Source of the DNA: Aequorivita aquimaris
GTDB taxonomy: Bacteria; Bacteroidota; Bacteroidia; Flavobacteriales; Flavobacteriaceae
Length of the DNA stretch: 64,000 nucleotides
Assembly (NCBI RefSeq): GCF_001573155.1
Contig: NZ_JRWG01000004.1
Span: 1-64,000 of the forward strand
Reading direction: 5' to 3'
In this document: one piece after another, positions 52,313-62,668 of the stretch
Position numbering within the stretch: the first letter of the stretch is position 1
Layout of the letters: each line of letters starts with the position of its first letter
The notes under the pieces: model-generated
What the model was told of the DNA's origin: nothing
What the model saw: only the letters and a program-made list of their open reading frames with translations
Databases searched by the model: none
Made by a program: the position numbers and the translations under genes

Positions 52313-53626
52313 ATGAACCAACCCGTTTCTGGATTTTCAAAAAAAACCAAGCAGGAAAAGATTGATTGGCTTGCAGAAAATTATCTGCAAAACAATCCTG
52401 ATGCCGTGCAAATCCTAAAAAAATATTGGAATGAAGATGCCCAACTGCAGCAGCTTCACGACGATTTTATTGAGAACACAATCTCCAATTATTATTTGCC
52501 CTTTGGCATTGCCCCCAATTTTCTGATCAACGGAACCCTTTTCGCACTGCCAATGGTTACCGAGGAAAGCTCGGTAGTGGCCGCTGCGAGCAATGCCGCA
52601 AAATTTTGGTTGGAACGCGGCGGCTTTAAGGCTGAAGTGATTTCCACTGAGAAAAACGGGCAGATCCACTTCAATTTCTACGGAAGTGTAAAAGATATGG
52701 AAGCATTTTTTGAGGCAGTAAAACCGAAACTTCGCGCGAGCATCCAATCCATCGAAAAAAACATGAAAGCCCGTGGAGGCGGTCTTTTGGAGCTTTCATT
52801 ATTGGATAAATCGCATATTTTGGAAGGCTATTATTATATTCACGCCACTTTTGAAACTTTAGACGCGATGGGCGCCAATTTTATAAACAGTTGTTTGGAG
52901 CAAATGGCGCATACTTTTGAGGAAGAAGCGAAGCATTTTGAACCTTTTCAGCAAAAGGAAACTTATCCCGAAGTTGTAATGAGTATTCTTTCCAACTACG
53001 TTCCCGAATGTTTGGCACGAGCTGAAGTGAGCTGTAAAGTGGAAGAACTTACTACTAAACACTATGAGGGAAAGCATTTTGCAGAAAAATTTGTTCGTGC
53101 CATTGACATCGCAAAAACCGAAAGCCGCCGTGCCGTGACCCACAATAAGGGCATTATGAACGGGGTTGACGCAATTGTTTTGGCCACGGGAAATGATTTT
53201 CGCGCGGTGGAAGCCGGGGTTCACGCCTATGCCGCACGGAACAGCTATTACGGCAGTTTGACGCACGCAAAAATTGAGGATGATGTTTTCACTTTTTGGA
53301 TTGAATTGCCGTTGGCCGTTGGAACTGTTGGCGGGTTGACATCACTCCACCCATTGACAAAACTCGCTTTTGAAATCCTCCAGAAACCAAATGCCAAGGA
53401 GTTGATGAAGATTATGGCTGTTGCCGGCCTTGCGCAAAACTTCGCGGCCGTAAGGTCATTGGTTACCACAGGCATTCAAAAAGGGCACATGAAAATGCAC
53501 TTGATGAATATTTTGAACCAGTTGCAGGCTACAAAAGAAGAAAAAAAGGAGGCTTTAAATTATTTTAAAGAGAATGCAGTTTCACATAGCGCAGTTGTTT
53601 CTTTTTTGGAAAACTTTAGAATGTAG
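52313..53626 (+). CDS. mvaA: Hydroxymethylglutaryl-CoA reductase, class II type
   Basis: 437 residues. Class II (degradative-type) features include IENTISNYYLPFGIAPNFLI with PMVTEESSVVAAASNAAKFW containing the catalytic Glu, and the late catalytic His in NAVSHSAVVSFL. KNMKARGGGLLELSL and THNKGIMNGVDAIVLATGND (catalytic Lys, Asp) are also seen. In Flavobacteria this enzyme serves the mevalonate route to isoprenoids. It is 2 bases upstream of a GHMP kinase-like gene. Confidence 0.93.
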   Translation: MNQPVSGFSKKTKQEKIDWLAENYLQNNPDAVQILKKYWNEDAQLQQLHDDFIENTISNYYLPFGIAPNFLINGTLFALPMVTEESSVVAAASNAAKFWLERGGFKAEVISTEKNGQIHFNFYGSVKDMEAFFEAVKPKLRASIQSIEKNMKARGGGLLELSLLDKSHILEGYYYIHATFETLDAMGANFINSCLEQMAHTFEEEAKHFEPFQQKETYPEVVMSILSNYVPECLARAEVSCKVEELTTKHYEGKHFAEKFVRAIDIAKTESRRAVTHNKGIMNGVDAIVLATGNDFRAVEAGVHAYAARNSYYGSLTHAKIEDDVFTFWIELPLAVGTVGGLTSLHPLTKLAFEILQKPNAKELMKIMAVAGLAQNFAAVRSLVTTGIQKGHMKMHLMNILNQLQATKEEKKEALNYFKENAVSHSAVVSFLENFRM

Positions 53627-53628
53627 TT

Positions 53629-54540
53629 ATGCAGAAATTCCACAGCAACGGAAAATTATTGCTCACCGGCGAGTACGTGGTGCTGGACGGTGCAACAGCT
53701 TTGGCCATTCCAACAAAGTACGGGCAATCCTTGGAGATTTCTGATTCAAAAAAAGAAGGGGTTCATTGGAAAAGCTTCGATGAAAAAGGAACGGTTTGGT
53801 TTGAGAATTTCTTCCACCTAAAAAATTTTGGAAGTAAAAATCAGCAGGATGAACTTTCCAATACCCTTTCAAAAATACTTATCGAAGCCAAAAAGCTGAA
53901 TCCAGATTTTCTGTTAAATAGCGATGGAATTTTAGCGGAGACAAAGTTAGGCTTCCCACGAAATTGGGGCCTGGGCACCTCATCAACCTTGATAAGCAAC
54001 ATTGCACAATGGGCAGAAGTGGATGGTTTCGCTTTGCTCGCCAACAGCTTTGGCGGAAGCGGTTACGATATTGCCGCCGCCCAAAGTAATACTCCTATTT
54101 TATACGAGTTGAATCACGGAAAACCCCATTTCAGAAATATAAAGTTGCCATTGGATTTTACGGATTTTTTGTTTTTTGTGCATTTGAACAAAAAGCAGGA
54201 TAGTAAAGAAGGTATTGCGCACTACAGAAATGCTTTGGTGAAAGAAAAAGACATTCAAAGAATTTCAGACATCAGCAATAAGCTGTTGGCTTGTGATTCG
54301 CTTTCAGATTTTGAAAAATTGATGGATGCACACGAGGAAACTATTTCAGAAATTATAAATCTTCCAACGATTAAATCACAACTTTTTAGTGATTATCCCC
54401 GAACTATTAAAAGTCTGGGCGCTTGGGGCGGCGATTTTGTTTTGGTTACGGGCGATGTTTCTGATATGGATTATTTCAGAAAAAAGGGGTTTAAAACGGT
54501 AATTCCTTTTGATGAGATGATTCTCAAAACAGCTCCTTAA
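53629..54540 (+). CDS. GYDIA-type GHMP kinase
   Basis: 303 residues. The N-terminal strand KLLLTGEYVVLDGATALAIP and ATP loop GLGTSSTLISNIAQW are GHMP features, and the eponymous GGSGYDIAAAQSNTPILYE follows. GYDIA proteins pair with class II HMG-CoA reductase in Bacteroidota and are presumed mevalonate-pathway kinases. Start 2 bases after mvaA, so co-translated. Stop is followed by a stem-loop shared with tRNA-Phe. Confidence 0.92.
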   Translation: MQKFHSNGKLLLTGEYVVLDGATALAIPTKYGQSLEISDSKKEGVHWKSFDEKGTVWFENFFHLKNFGSKNQQDELSNTLSKILIEAKKLNPDFLLNSDGILAETKLGFPRNWGLGTSSTLISNIAQWAEVDGFALLANSFGGSGYDIAAAQSNTPILYELNHGKPHFRNIKLPLDFTDFLFFVHLNKKQDSKEGIAHYRNALVKEKDIQRISDISNKLLACDSLSDFEKLMDAHEETISEIINLPTIKSQLFSDYPRTIKSLGAWGGDFVLVTGDVSDMDYFRKKGFKTVIPFDEMILKTAP

Positions 54541-54559
54541 TAAAAGGTTATAAAACAAA

Positions 54560-54588
54560 AATCCCCAAACAGAAACCGTTCGGGGATT
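54560..54588. terminator. Terminator between GYDIA kinase and tRNA-Phe
   Basis: AATCCCC (54560-54566) and GGGGATT (54582-54588) form the stem. On the minus strand it is followed by TTTTGTTTT, so it ends tRNA transcription. It may act for both convergent units. Confidence 0.7.
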
Positions 54589-54593
54589 AAATG

Positions 54594-54666
<73 letters not shown>

Positions 54667-54811
54667 ATTATTGAGACGGCAAATATAAAGCTATTTTCGT
54701 TTTTGCAAAACAATAATTAAAAAAATAAACAGATAATCTTTGCTCAATTTAATAGAGCCTTAACAATTACTTCGTTAACGTAATTGTATTTTTATTGCCT
54801 TATTAAAAAAA

Positions 54812-55540
54812 ATGAACCTCGTAATTGATGTTGGGAACACACTTGTAAAGCTCGCTGTGTTTGATTCTGGAATTCTCAAACACAAAAAAACCTGCGTAAA
54901 GACAGATTTTTTACCCACGCTTGCCGAATTTTCAGAAAATTTCAACTCCATAACCAATAGTATTGTTTCCTCGGTTGCCAATCTTTCTGATCACCAACTT
55001 TCAAAACTGGAGCAGCTCTGCAATGTTCTCTTGCTAGATCATGAAACCAAGGTTCCATTTAAGAATAAATATGGCACCCCCCAAACTTTGGGCATAGACC
55101 GCATTGCATTAGTAAGTGCGGCAGCACATAAATATCAGGACACTAATGTTTTGGTGATTGATGCCGGCACGTGTATTACCTACGATTTTTTGAACTCTGA
55201 CAACGAATATTTAGGAGGCGCAATTTCCCCTGGCCTGTCTATGCGCTATAAATCATTGCATACGTTTACCGATAAATTGCCGTTATTGGAAGCAAACAAT
55301 CCAAAAGCAGTAACCGGAAACAGCACCGCAACATCTATACATGCTGGAGTTGTGAACGGGGTTTTGTACGAAATAGATGGCTTTATTGAAGCTTATAAAA
55401 ATAATTACGAGAATTTAACAGTTATTTTAACAGGAGGAGACGCACAATTTTTGCGAGATACCATAAAAAATGACATCTTTGCCAACTCAAATTTTTTATT
55501 GGAGGGCTTGAACCATATTTTAGAATATAACAAACATTGA
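54812..55540 (+). CDS. coaX: Type III pantothenate kinase
   Basis: 242 residues with the ASKHA fold. The phosphate-1 motif is VIDVGNTLVKLAVFD, GIDRIALVSAA and VLVIDAGTCITYDFL (catalytic Asp) follow, with GGAISPGLSMRYKSLH. It phosphorylates pantothenate, the first step of coenzyme A synthesis. Its TGA overlaps the start of the next gene by one base. Confidence 0.95.
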   Translation: MNLVIDVGNTLVKLAVFDSGILKHKKTCVKTDFLPTLAEFSENFNSITNSIVSSVANLSDHQLSKLEQLCNVLLLDHETKVPFKNKYGTPQTLGIDRIALVSAAAHKYQDTNVLVIDAGTCITYDFLNSDNEYLGGAISPGLSMRYKSLHTFTDKLPLLEANNPKAVTGNSTATSIHAGVVNGVLYEIDGFIEAYKNNYENLTVILTGGDAQFLRDTIKNDIFANSNFLLEGLNHILEYNKH

Positions 55541-56778
55541 TGTTTAGACAAATAATAGTCGGTTTATTTATACTTATTGCAGGTGTAACAGTGGCCCAGG
55601 AAGGAACCACATCTCCATATTCCTATTATGGTATTGGTACCTTAAAATTCCGTGGAACGGTTGAAAACAGAACTATGGGAGGTCTGGGGGTTTTCTCGGA
55701 CAGCATCCACCTTAATCTTCAAAATCCAGCCTCATATTCAAGTTTGCGATTGGTTAACTTTTCTGTAGGTGGAAGCCATAAAGCTTCGACACAAAAAAAT
55801 GAAACAGACAGCCAAAATGTTTCCACAACCACTCTAGATTATATTGCTATGGGAATTCCTATGGGAAAATTTGGAATGGGTTTTGGAGTTATTCCTTATA
55901 CTTCAGTGGGCTATGATTTCTATTCCGAATTACCAGATGGCCTTACACAATATGAAGGCAGCGGCGGCTTAAACAGAGCTTATCTTTCACTCGGCTATCA
56001 AGTGACACCCGAATTGAGCTTAGGTATAGATGCAAATTACAATTTTGGGAAAATAGAAAATACGGCCATCACCCAAAAGGATAGTCTTCAATATGGCACT
56101 CGTACCTATAACAGATCGGACATTTTGGGATTTAGCTTCAATTTTGGGGCAATGTATAAAAGAATGGTTACCGAAAAATTGGAATTTACAGGTTCTGTAA
56201 CATTTACACCAGGAACCAGTTTTACTTCAGAAAATTACAGAAGAATTGGCACGGTATCTATTGTTCCTGCTGGTATTTTTACGGTTGATGAAAGAGAAAT
56301 TACCGTTTCAGATACAGATTTTACCTTTCCTTCCCAATTTACAATCGGAGCTGCCATTGGTGAGCCAAAACATTGGGCATTAGGTGCGGAATATACCAAT
56401 CAAAAAACAAGTAATTTTACAAATAGGTCGTTCACCATTGACAACATTACCTATGAAAATGCTTCTAAATTTCGATTGGGAGGATATTATATTCCAAATT
56501 ATAATTCTTTTGGAAATTACTTTAAAAGAGTCGTTTACCGCGCGGGAGCTAGATATGAACAAACAGGCTTAAATGTGAATGGACAAGACATAAACGAGTT
56601 TGGCATATCTTTTGGGTTAGGTTTGCCCGTAGGCCGACTATTCTCAAACGCAAATGTAGGTTTTGAAATCGGCCGACGCGGAACCACTGACTTTGGATTG
56701 ATACAGGAAAACTTTTTTAATACATTCTTGAGTTTCTCACTAAATGACCGTTGGTTCGAAAAAAGATTATATGATTAA
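55540..56778 (+). CDS. Outer-membrane beta-barrel protein, unknown
   Basis: 412 residues from the ATG at 55540 overlapping coaX. A signal peptide ends at VTVAQ, and alternating aromatic/glycine strands follow (GGLGVFSDSIHLNLQNPASY, LSLGYQVTPELSLGIDANYN, SFNFGAMYKRMVTEKLEFTG), typical of FadL/PorV-like barrels. The last residues approach an aromatic C-terminus (NDRWFEKRLYD). Probable role in outer-membrane transport. It is linked to the TPR-LptC genes downstream. Confidence 0.8.
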   Translation: MFRQIIVGLFILIAGVTVAQEGTTSPYSYYGIGTLKFRGTVENRTMGGLGVFSDSIHLNLQNPASYSSLRLVNFSVGGSHKASTQKNETDSQNVSTTTLDYIAMGIPMGKFGMGFGVIPYTSVGYDFYSELPDGLTQYEGSGGLNRAYLSLGYQVTPELSLGIDANYNFGKIENTAITQKDSLQYGTRTYNRSDILGFSFNFGAMYKRMVTEKLEFTGSVTFTPGTSFTSENYRRIGTVSIVPAGIFTVDEREITVSDTDFTFPSQFTIGAAIGEPKHWALGAEYTNQKTSNFTNRSFTIDNITYENASKFRLGGYYIPNYNSFGNYFKRVVYRAGARYEQTGLNVNGQDINEFGISFGLGLPVGRLFSNANVGFEIGRRGTTDFGLIQENFFNTFLSFSLNDRWFEKRLYD

Positions 56779-56797
56779 TACCAATAATTCTAATACC

Positions 56798-58162
56798 ATG
56801 AAAACAAAATTTATTTTACTATTTACCATCCTTCTGCTTTCCTTTTCTGGAAATTCTTTTGCTCAAGCTCCCGATGATTGTGCAATATCCCTTTCTTATT
56901 TTACAGAACCCGCTAAAATAAAAAATTACGAAGCCGCACTTCCACATTACGAAAAACTAATTAAGGAATGCCCAGGATACCATATTGCCATCTATCAGTA
57001 TGGAGTAAAAATGTTTGAATATTTTGTTGAAGAAAAAGGCGACAAAAGCAAAGTGAACGATCTTATCCAAGCTTGGGAACTGAGATTGCAAAACTTTCCT
57101 GATCAAACCAAAGAAGGTGATGTGCTTTCAACAATTGCTCAAATTAAGTATGACAATAACATAGGCTCAAAAGCTGAGCAGTTTAAGGCATTTGACGAAG
57201 CATTTAAAAAAGACCCAGAAAATTTCACAAGTGGAAAAAGCCTATACGCTTATTTCTCATTGGCTGTAGATTTACACAACGAGGGTCAAAAAGATCTTCA
57301 GGATATTTTTAATCTTTACGATGTTGTAATCGATAAAATTGATACTGAAAAGAACAGTCTTGCGTCTAAGCTTACTCCTTTAATGGATAAAGAAGAAGCT
57401 GGAACAGCACTTACCGATAAAGAGCAGCGCGCAAAAGATGTTTATGAAAACAATCTTGGGGTATATGCAACTGTTGAAGGAAGTGTAAATGGAAAGTTAG
57501 GCCAATTGGCAGATTGCGATAACCTAATTCCACTGTACAATAAAGATTTTGAAAATAAGAAGACTGATGTAAACTGGCTTAAAAATGCAGCTGGCCGTTT
57601 AAGTGCTAAAGATTGTGATGATCCTTTGTTCTTTAAACTCGTCCAGGAATTGCACAATTTGGAGCCTTCCGCAGAATCTGCCTATTATTTAGGAAAACTT
57701 GCCGAAAAAGATGGCAAAGCTAGCACTGCGCTGGAATACTTTAACCAAGCTGCCGATTTACAAACAGATAAAAGCAAGAAAGCATCTATTTACTATAGTA
57801 TTGGTGAAAACTACCGCAAAAAAGGTAGCTACGGAACTGCAAGAAATTACTACAACAAAATGCTGGAAGTAAAACCATCTGCTGGTATGGCTTATTACAA
57901 AATTGGTACTATGTATGCCGATAGCGCAAACAACTGTGGTACCACGGTATTTGAAAAAAGAGCTATGTACTGGCTTGCAGCAGATATGATGGATAAAGCA
58001 GCCCGTGTAGATGGAACCATTGCAGGTAATGCAAAAGCAGCAGCAAGTTCTTATAGAGCTCGTGCCCCACAAGCTAGCGATATCTTTTCTGAAGGCATGG
58101 CTGGAAAAACCGTTAAGTTCAACTGTTGGGTTGGAGGAAGCGTGAGAGTTCCTAACTTATAA
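56798..58162 (+). CDS. Exported tetratricopeptide-repeat protein
   Basis: 454 residues from the ATG at 56798, giving a clean signal peptide (LLLSFSGNSFAQ). The frame overlaps the preceding gene if started at 56744. TPR-like helices recur: NYEAALPHYEKLIKECPGYH, AEQFKAFDEAFKKDPENFTS, SAYYLGKLAEKDGKASTALE and YYSIGENYRKKGSYGTARNY. Probably a periplasmic scaffold for envelope assembly, as suggested by the lptC neighbour 2 bases downstream. Confidence 0.85.
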   Translation: MKTKFILLFTILLLSFSGNSFAQAPDDCAISLSYFTEPAKIKNYEAALPHYEKLIKECPGYHIAIYQYGVKMFEYFVEEKGDKSKVNDLIQAWELRLQNFPDQTKEGDVLSTIAQIKYDNNIGSKAEQFKAFDEAFKKDPENFTSGKSLYAYFSLAVDLHNEGQKDLQDIFNLYDVVIDKIDTEKNSLASKLTPLMDKEEAGTALTDKEQRAKDVYENNLGVYATVEGSVNGKLGQLADCDNLIPLYNKDFENKKTDVNWLKNAAGRLSAKDCDDPLFFKLVQELHNLEPSAESAYYLGKLAEKDGKASTALEYFNQAADLQTDKSKKASIYYSIGENYRKKGSYGTARNYYNKMLEVKPSAGMAYYKIGTMYADSANNCGTTVFEKRAMYWLAADMMDKAARVDGTIAGNAKAAASSYRARAPQASDIFSEGMAGKTVKFNCWVGGSVRVPNL

Positions 58163-58164
58163 GA

Positions 58165-58743
58165 ATGCACACCTATATAAATATGTTAAAAAGCGTGATG
58201 GTCCTGGTATTGGCCATCACGCTTTTTGCATGTGAAAGCAATTACCAAAATGTAAAAAAAATGGGGCTTTCTGATGGGGCTCCCATTGCCGAAGGTAAAA
58301 ACATCAATTTTAAATACACAGACTCAGGGAAATTGGTGACCAACCTGTTAGCCAAAAAATTACTGGATTACTCAAACCTTGAATTTCCCTATAAAGAATT
58401 TCCTAACGGAATTGAAGTCCATTTTTGGGATGAAGACGGTAAAAAAAACACTGTAACCGCAGACTATGCAATTCAGTTTGATGAAACGGGATTGGTCGAC
58501 CTACGAAGCAATGTAGTGGTTATTACCTCAGACAGTGTAGTTTTAAAAGCCAACCAGCTTTATTGGGATCAAAAAAATAAATGGGTCTTTACAGACCAGC
58601 CCTATCAAATAAAATTTAAGGACGGTTCCTATAATGATGGAGCCGTTGGGTTTGACAGCAGTGAAGATTTCACTACCTTTCTATCCAGAAAAAACCAAGG
58701 AGTACAATTAGTGGACAAAACCAAAACCGAAGATGTTAAATAA
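58165..58743 (+). CDS. lptC: LPS export protein LptC
   Basis: 192 residues. One N-terminal membrane segment with a lipobox-like LFAC, then the LptC jellyroll: YSNLEFPYKEFPNGIEVHFW, NTVTADYAIQFDETGLVDLR, NVVVITSDSVVLKANQLYWD. It bridges the Lpt ATPase complex to periplasmic LptA. M7 at 58183 is an alternative start and gives a tighter signal. It overlaps the next gene by 11 bases. Confidence 0.9.
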   Translation: MHTYINMLKSVMVLVLAITLFACESNYQNVKKMGLSDGAPIAEGKNINFKYTDSGKLVTNLLAKKLLDYSNLEFPYKEFPNGIEVHFWDEDGKKNTVTADYAIQFDETGLVDLRSNVVVITSDSVVLKANQLYWDQKNKWVFTDQPYQIKFKDGSYNDGAVGFDSSEDFTTFLSRKNQGVQLVDKTKTEDVK

Positions 58744-58927
58744 AGTTTACCGTTTTTTTGAATATGCCTATCTTATCATCGCAGCATTTTTTACCTATGA
58801 AGCTATAAATAATTGGGAAAGCCAGCCTTACCGTGCCTACCTGTTTTTGTTCTTTGTAGTTCTTGCAATATTCATGTTTTTTTTCAAAAGAAATTTTCGA
58901 AAAAAAATGGAGGAAAGAAACAAATAG
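58733..58927 (+). CDS. Small membrane protein downstream of lptC
   Basis: 64 residues with two hydrophobic helices (YAYLIIAAFFTYEAINNW, YLFLFFVVLAIFMFFF) and a basic tail. It starts within the end of lptC. A conserved small companion of lptC in Flavobacteria is plausible, but its role is unknown. Confidence 0.75.
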   Translation: MLNKVYRFFEYAYLIIAAFFTYEAINNWESQPYRAYLFLFFVVLAIFMFFFKRNFRKKMEERNK

Positions 58928-58982
58928 CTTTCAGGATTCCATCCACTTTTGAATCGTAACAATTGAACATTTAAATTTCTAA

Positions 58983-60236
58983 ATGGATTACAGCATCCTA
59001 ATTATAATAACTATGCTACTTCTATCCGCCTTCTTTTCGGGTATGGAGATTGCATATGTTTCTTCAAATAAAATTCATATTGAAATTGAAAAGAAACAAA
59101 ACACATTTCTGGCAGGCATTCTAAAAAAAATAACTAAACGCCCCTCAAAATTTATAGCAACTATGCTTGTGGGCAACAACATTGCCCTAGTTGTTTACGG
59201 TTTTTTTATGGGTGATCTTTTAATGGAGTACATTCCCATTGCAGGGTTCACGGGACTGCTTATTCAGACCATAATTTCCACAATTATCATTTTGCTTACC
59301 GCAGAATTTCTGCCAAAGGTTTTCTTTCAAATTTACGCAAACAGCTTAGTTAAAATTTTTGCCGTACCCGCATATTTCTTCTACTTCCTTTTTTCACTTA
59401 TTTCAGAATTCATTATATGGATTTCAGATTTGGTACTGAAATTAATTTTTAAATCTGAAGGCGATACTGTACAGTTGACTTTTAGCAAACTGGAACTTGG
59501 AAATTATATTTCGGAACAGATGGAGATTGCCGAAACTAAAGAAGAAATGGATTCGGAAATACAGATATTTCAAAACGCGCTTGACTTTTCCGAAGTTAAA
59601 TCGCGCGAGGCCATGATCCCGAGAACGGAAGTGGTAGCCGTAGATATCAACACTACGCCTAAAGAACTCGCTAAAATTTTCACAGAAACAGGGCTTTCAA
59701 AAATATTGGTCTACAAAGAAAATATCGATGATATTTTGGGCTATGTGCATTCGTTTGAGCTTTTCAAAAAACCAGCCAGTATAAAAAAGGTATTGATGCC
59801 AGTAGTTTTTGTTCCCGAAACAATGCTGGTTAAAGACGTATTGGGCATTCTTAGCAAAAAGAGAAAAAGCATTGCGGTAGTAATTGACGAATATGGCGGA
59901 ACCAGCGGTATTATCACGGTGGAAGATATTATTGAAGAACTATTTGGCGATATTGAAGACGAACACGACAGCATTGCCCTTATTGAAGAAGAACTGGGCG
60001 ATGGACATTACAAATTCTCGGCACGCTTGGAAGTTGATTACCTAAATGAAACCTATAAGCTCAATCTAGAGGAGAGCGAAAATTACGAAACCCTGGGAGG
60101 CCTTATAGTAAACTTCACAGAAGAAATCCCCGAGCAAGGCGAAACTGTTGAAATTGAAGATTATATATTCACTATTCTTGAAGTTTCGAGCACCAAAATT
60201 GAACTCGTAGAAGTAAAAAACCTTTCCGAGGATTAG
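58983..60236 (+). CDS. CNNM/CorC-family transporter (DUF21-CBS-CorC)
   Basis: 417 residues. The N-terminal DUF21 domain has four membrane segments (MLLLSAFFSGMEIAYVSSNK start). A CBS pair follows (IPRTEVVAVDINTTPKEL, VYKENIDDILGYVHSFELFK, KSIAVVIDEYGGTSGIITVE), then the CorC_HlyC domain (YKFSARLEVDYLNETYKLNL). Relatives act in magnesium/cobalt efflux. Older annotations call it hemolysin. Confidence 0.92.
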   Translation: MDYSILIIITMLLLSAFFSGMEIAYVSSNKIHIEIEKKQNTFLAGILKKITKRPSKFIATMLVGNNIALVVYGFFMGDLLMEYIPIAGFTGLLIQTIISTIIILLTAEFLPKVFFQIYANSLVKIFAVPAYFFYFLFSLISEFIIWISDLVLKLIFKSEGDTVQLTFSKLELGNYISEQMEIAETKEEMDSEIQIFQNALDFSEVKSREAMIPRTEVVAVDINTTPKELAKIFTETGLSKILVYKENIDDILGYVHSFELFKKPASIKKVLMPVVFVPETMLVKDVLGILSKKRKSIAVVIDEYGGTSGIITVEDIIEELFGDIEDEHDSIALIEEELGDGHYKFSARLEVDYLNETYKLNLEESENYETLGGLIVNFTEEIPEQGETVEIEDYIFTILEVSSTKIELVEVKNLSED

Positions 60237-60430
60237 ATTTTAAATTAATCCTCACTTTTTTTAATATACTTTTTTATTAATGGTAGGAAAATGGTATTTT
60301 CGCCCACTAAATAATTAAAAAAACAATTCTTTAAGAACCTTGTTATTTATTAGGAACTAGAAGAAAATCACAACCAAACCCTTCCTATTCGCAAATGCGA
60401 AAGTGAAGCAATATAAATTACGAACATCAA

Positions 60431-62542
60431 ATGGCAATCTTAAACAGTATTAGAAAACGAGGGATATTTCTTATCCTTATTATTGCATTGGCGCTTTTCG
60501 CCTTTATCTTAAGTGATGTATTAACCAAAGGTGGCGGCACAAAGGTTCAGGATACAATTGCCACCATAAATGGCACTGACATTTCCAGACAAAGTTTTAT
60601 GGAAGAGGTAGATGCCACCCAGCGCAACATGGGCCCAAACTCAAACACTTCACAGGCTGTGAATATGGTTTGGGATAGAGAACTTCGCCGTGTTATTTTG
60701 GAAGAACAGTATGAAAAAGCAGGCCTTTCTGTTGAAAAAGCACAGTTAGACGATGCTCTTAAAACTTCTTTGGCAAACAATCCCACTTTTCTAAACGAAG
60801 CTGGACAGGTCGATGATGGTAAAATTCAGGAATACATTGCAAGCATCAAAGCTTCATCACCAGCAATGTATCAACAGTGGTTAGATTTTGAGCAAAACAC
60901 GGCAGAAGGTGTACTTCAGCGTACTTATTTCAATATGATAAAAGGAGGTTTGCGTACCACAGTTGCTGAAGGTGAGCAAGAATACCATTTTCAGAATGAC
61001 AATTTGAATTTCAGTTATGTAATGATCCCATATAGCAAAATTGCCGATGAGGATGTAAATGTTTCAGACGATGAAATAAAAAAATACGTTGCCGCGCACC
61101 CAAGCGATTATGAAGTTGATGCACAGGCAGACATTCAGTATGTTTTCTTTTCTGAAGAACCATCGGAAGCTGATATTGCAGAAGCTAAAACTGAAACAGC
61201 TGCCTTGTTGAATAACAATGTAGAATTCAACCAAGACACAAAAATCAACGATACAATTCCTGGTTTTAGAAATACAAAAGATTACGAAGAATATGTAAAT
61301 GCAAATTCTGATGTACCTTATTACGACAGTTGGATGTTCAAAAGTCAATTACCGGCTACTGTTGCAGACACGCTTATAAACCTAAATGATGGCGACATTT
61401 ATGGCCCTTACAAAGTAGAAAACTCTTTCTATCTTTCTAAAGTTTTAGAAACCAAGAAAATGCCTGATTCTGCAGAGTCAAAACATATTTTGATCCGCTA
61501 CGTGGGCACAATGCGTGCACCTGAAACTATTACAAGAACAAAAGAAGAAGCTCAAAAATTGGCCGATAGTCTTTTGAGTGTTGTGAAAAAAGACAAATCC
61601 AAGTTTGCAGAGCTTGCAGCGGAATTTTCAGATGACAGCTCTAGCCAAAACGGGGGAGATCTTGGAAGCTCTACACCAGGTAGAATGGTACCACCCTTCG
61701 ATAAATTTATTTTTAATAATTCAACCGGAACTATCGGTTTGGTAGAAACTGATTTTGGTTTTCACATTGTAGAAGTAGGAAAACAGTCTGAACCTAAAAA
61801 AGCTGTTAAGCTTGCAACTGTTGTAAAGAACATTGAACCTTCCAAAAAAACAACTGACGATGTGTTTTTTAAAGCATCAAAGTTTGAGGTGGCTTTAAAA
61901 GATGGCGATTTTACAGAATTGGCACAAGCACAGAATCTTGAAGTGAAGCCAGTAAACAATCTTGGAAAAATGGATTCTAACATTCCTGGTATTGGCGCCA
62001 ATCGTCCTATTGTCAACTGGGCGTTTGATGAAGACACTAAAGTTGGAGACATAAAACGTTTCAGTGTTCCTGAAGGATATATAATTGCCCAACTTACCCG
62101 TAAAAATGAAAAAGGCTTAATGAGCGTTGCTCAAGCTACTGCCACAGTAAAGCCTATACTTTTAAACGAGAAAAAAGCTCAAAAAATACGAGAGTCCATC
62201 ACTGGAAACACAATTGAAGATATTGCCAAAAACCAAGGCTTGAGTGTTCAGAATGGTACGGGCGTTACAATGGCTAATCCTATGGTTGGCGCCAATAATG
62301 AACCAAAAGTTGTGGGCACGGCTTTTGGAACTAAACCAGGTGAGTCAACAGGTTTGATTGATGGTAAAAATGGTGTTTATAAAATAAGAACCACTGCATT
62401 TAACCCAGCGCCTAAATTGGAATCATATGTAAACTATGCAAATCAATTGAGTTCTAAGGCCGCTCCAGCATCTCAAAGCGCAGTTTATAACGCACTTAAA
62501 AAGAAAGCCGATATTGAGGACAATCGTGCTACTTTCTATTAA
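60431..62542 (+). CDS. PpiD-like peptidyl-prolyl isomerase
   Basis: 703 residues. One N-terminal membrane anchor (FLILIIALALFAFILSDVL) is followed by a SurA-like N-domain (INGTDISRQSFMEEVDATQR) and a parvulin domain (about 345-450: SKHILIRYVGTM, FAELAAEFSDDSSSQNGGDL, LGSSTPGRMVPPFDKFIF, GLVETDFGFHIVEVG). It folds outer-membrane proteins in the periplasm. Preceded by an AT-rich 194-base region and followed by a strong terminator. Confidence 0.94.
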   Translation: MAILNSIRKRGIFLILIIALALFAFILSDVLTKGGGTKVQDTIATINGTDISRQSFMEEVDATQRNMGPNSNTSQAVNMVWDRELRRVILEEQYEKAGLSVEKAQLDDALKTSLANNPTFLNEAGQVDDGKIQEYIASIKASSPAMYQQWLDFEQNTAEGVLQRTYFNMIKGGLRTTVAEGEQEYHFQNDNLNFSYVMIPYSKIADEDVNVSDDEIKKYVAAHPSDYEVDAQADIQYVFFSEEPSEADIAEAKTETAALLNNNVEFNQDTKINDTIPGFRNTKDYEEYVNANSDVPYYDSWMFKSQLPATVADTLINLNDGDIYGPYKVENSFYLSKVLETKKMPDSAESKHILIRYVGTMRAPETITRTKEEAQKLADSLLSVVKKDKSKFAELAAEFSDDSSSQNGGDLGSSTPGRMVPPFDKFIFNNSTGTIGLVETDFGFHIVEVGKQSEPKKAVKLATVVKNIEPSKKTTDDVFFKASKFEVALKDGDFTELAQAQNLEVKPVNNLGKMDSNIPGIGANRPIVNWAFDEDTKVGDIKRFSVPEGYIIAQLTRKNEKGLMSVAQATATVKPILLNEKKAQKIRESITGNTIEDIAKNQGLSVQNGTGVTMANPMVGANNEPKVVGTAFGTKPGESTGLIDGKNGVYKIRTTAFNPAPKLESYVNYANQLSSKAAPASQSAVYNALKKKADIEDNRATFY

Positions 62543-62560
62543 TAGAATACATAAATAATT

Positions 62561-62597
62561 AAAAAGCCCTGTTGCACATTTTGCAGCAGGGCTTTTT
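62561..62597. terminator. Intrinsic terminator after PpiD-like gene
   Basis: AAAAAGCCCTGTTGCA (62561-62576) and TGCAGCAGGGCTTTTT (62582-62597) pair almost completely, ending in a T run. Confidence 0.88.
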
Positions 62598-62668
62598 CTT
62601 TAAAACTGAATCTGTAATACTTCGGAAAAACCGAAAATAACCTTTATTTTTAAGGGATTTTTATCAAA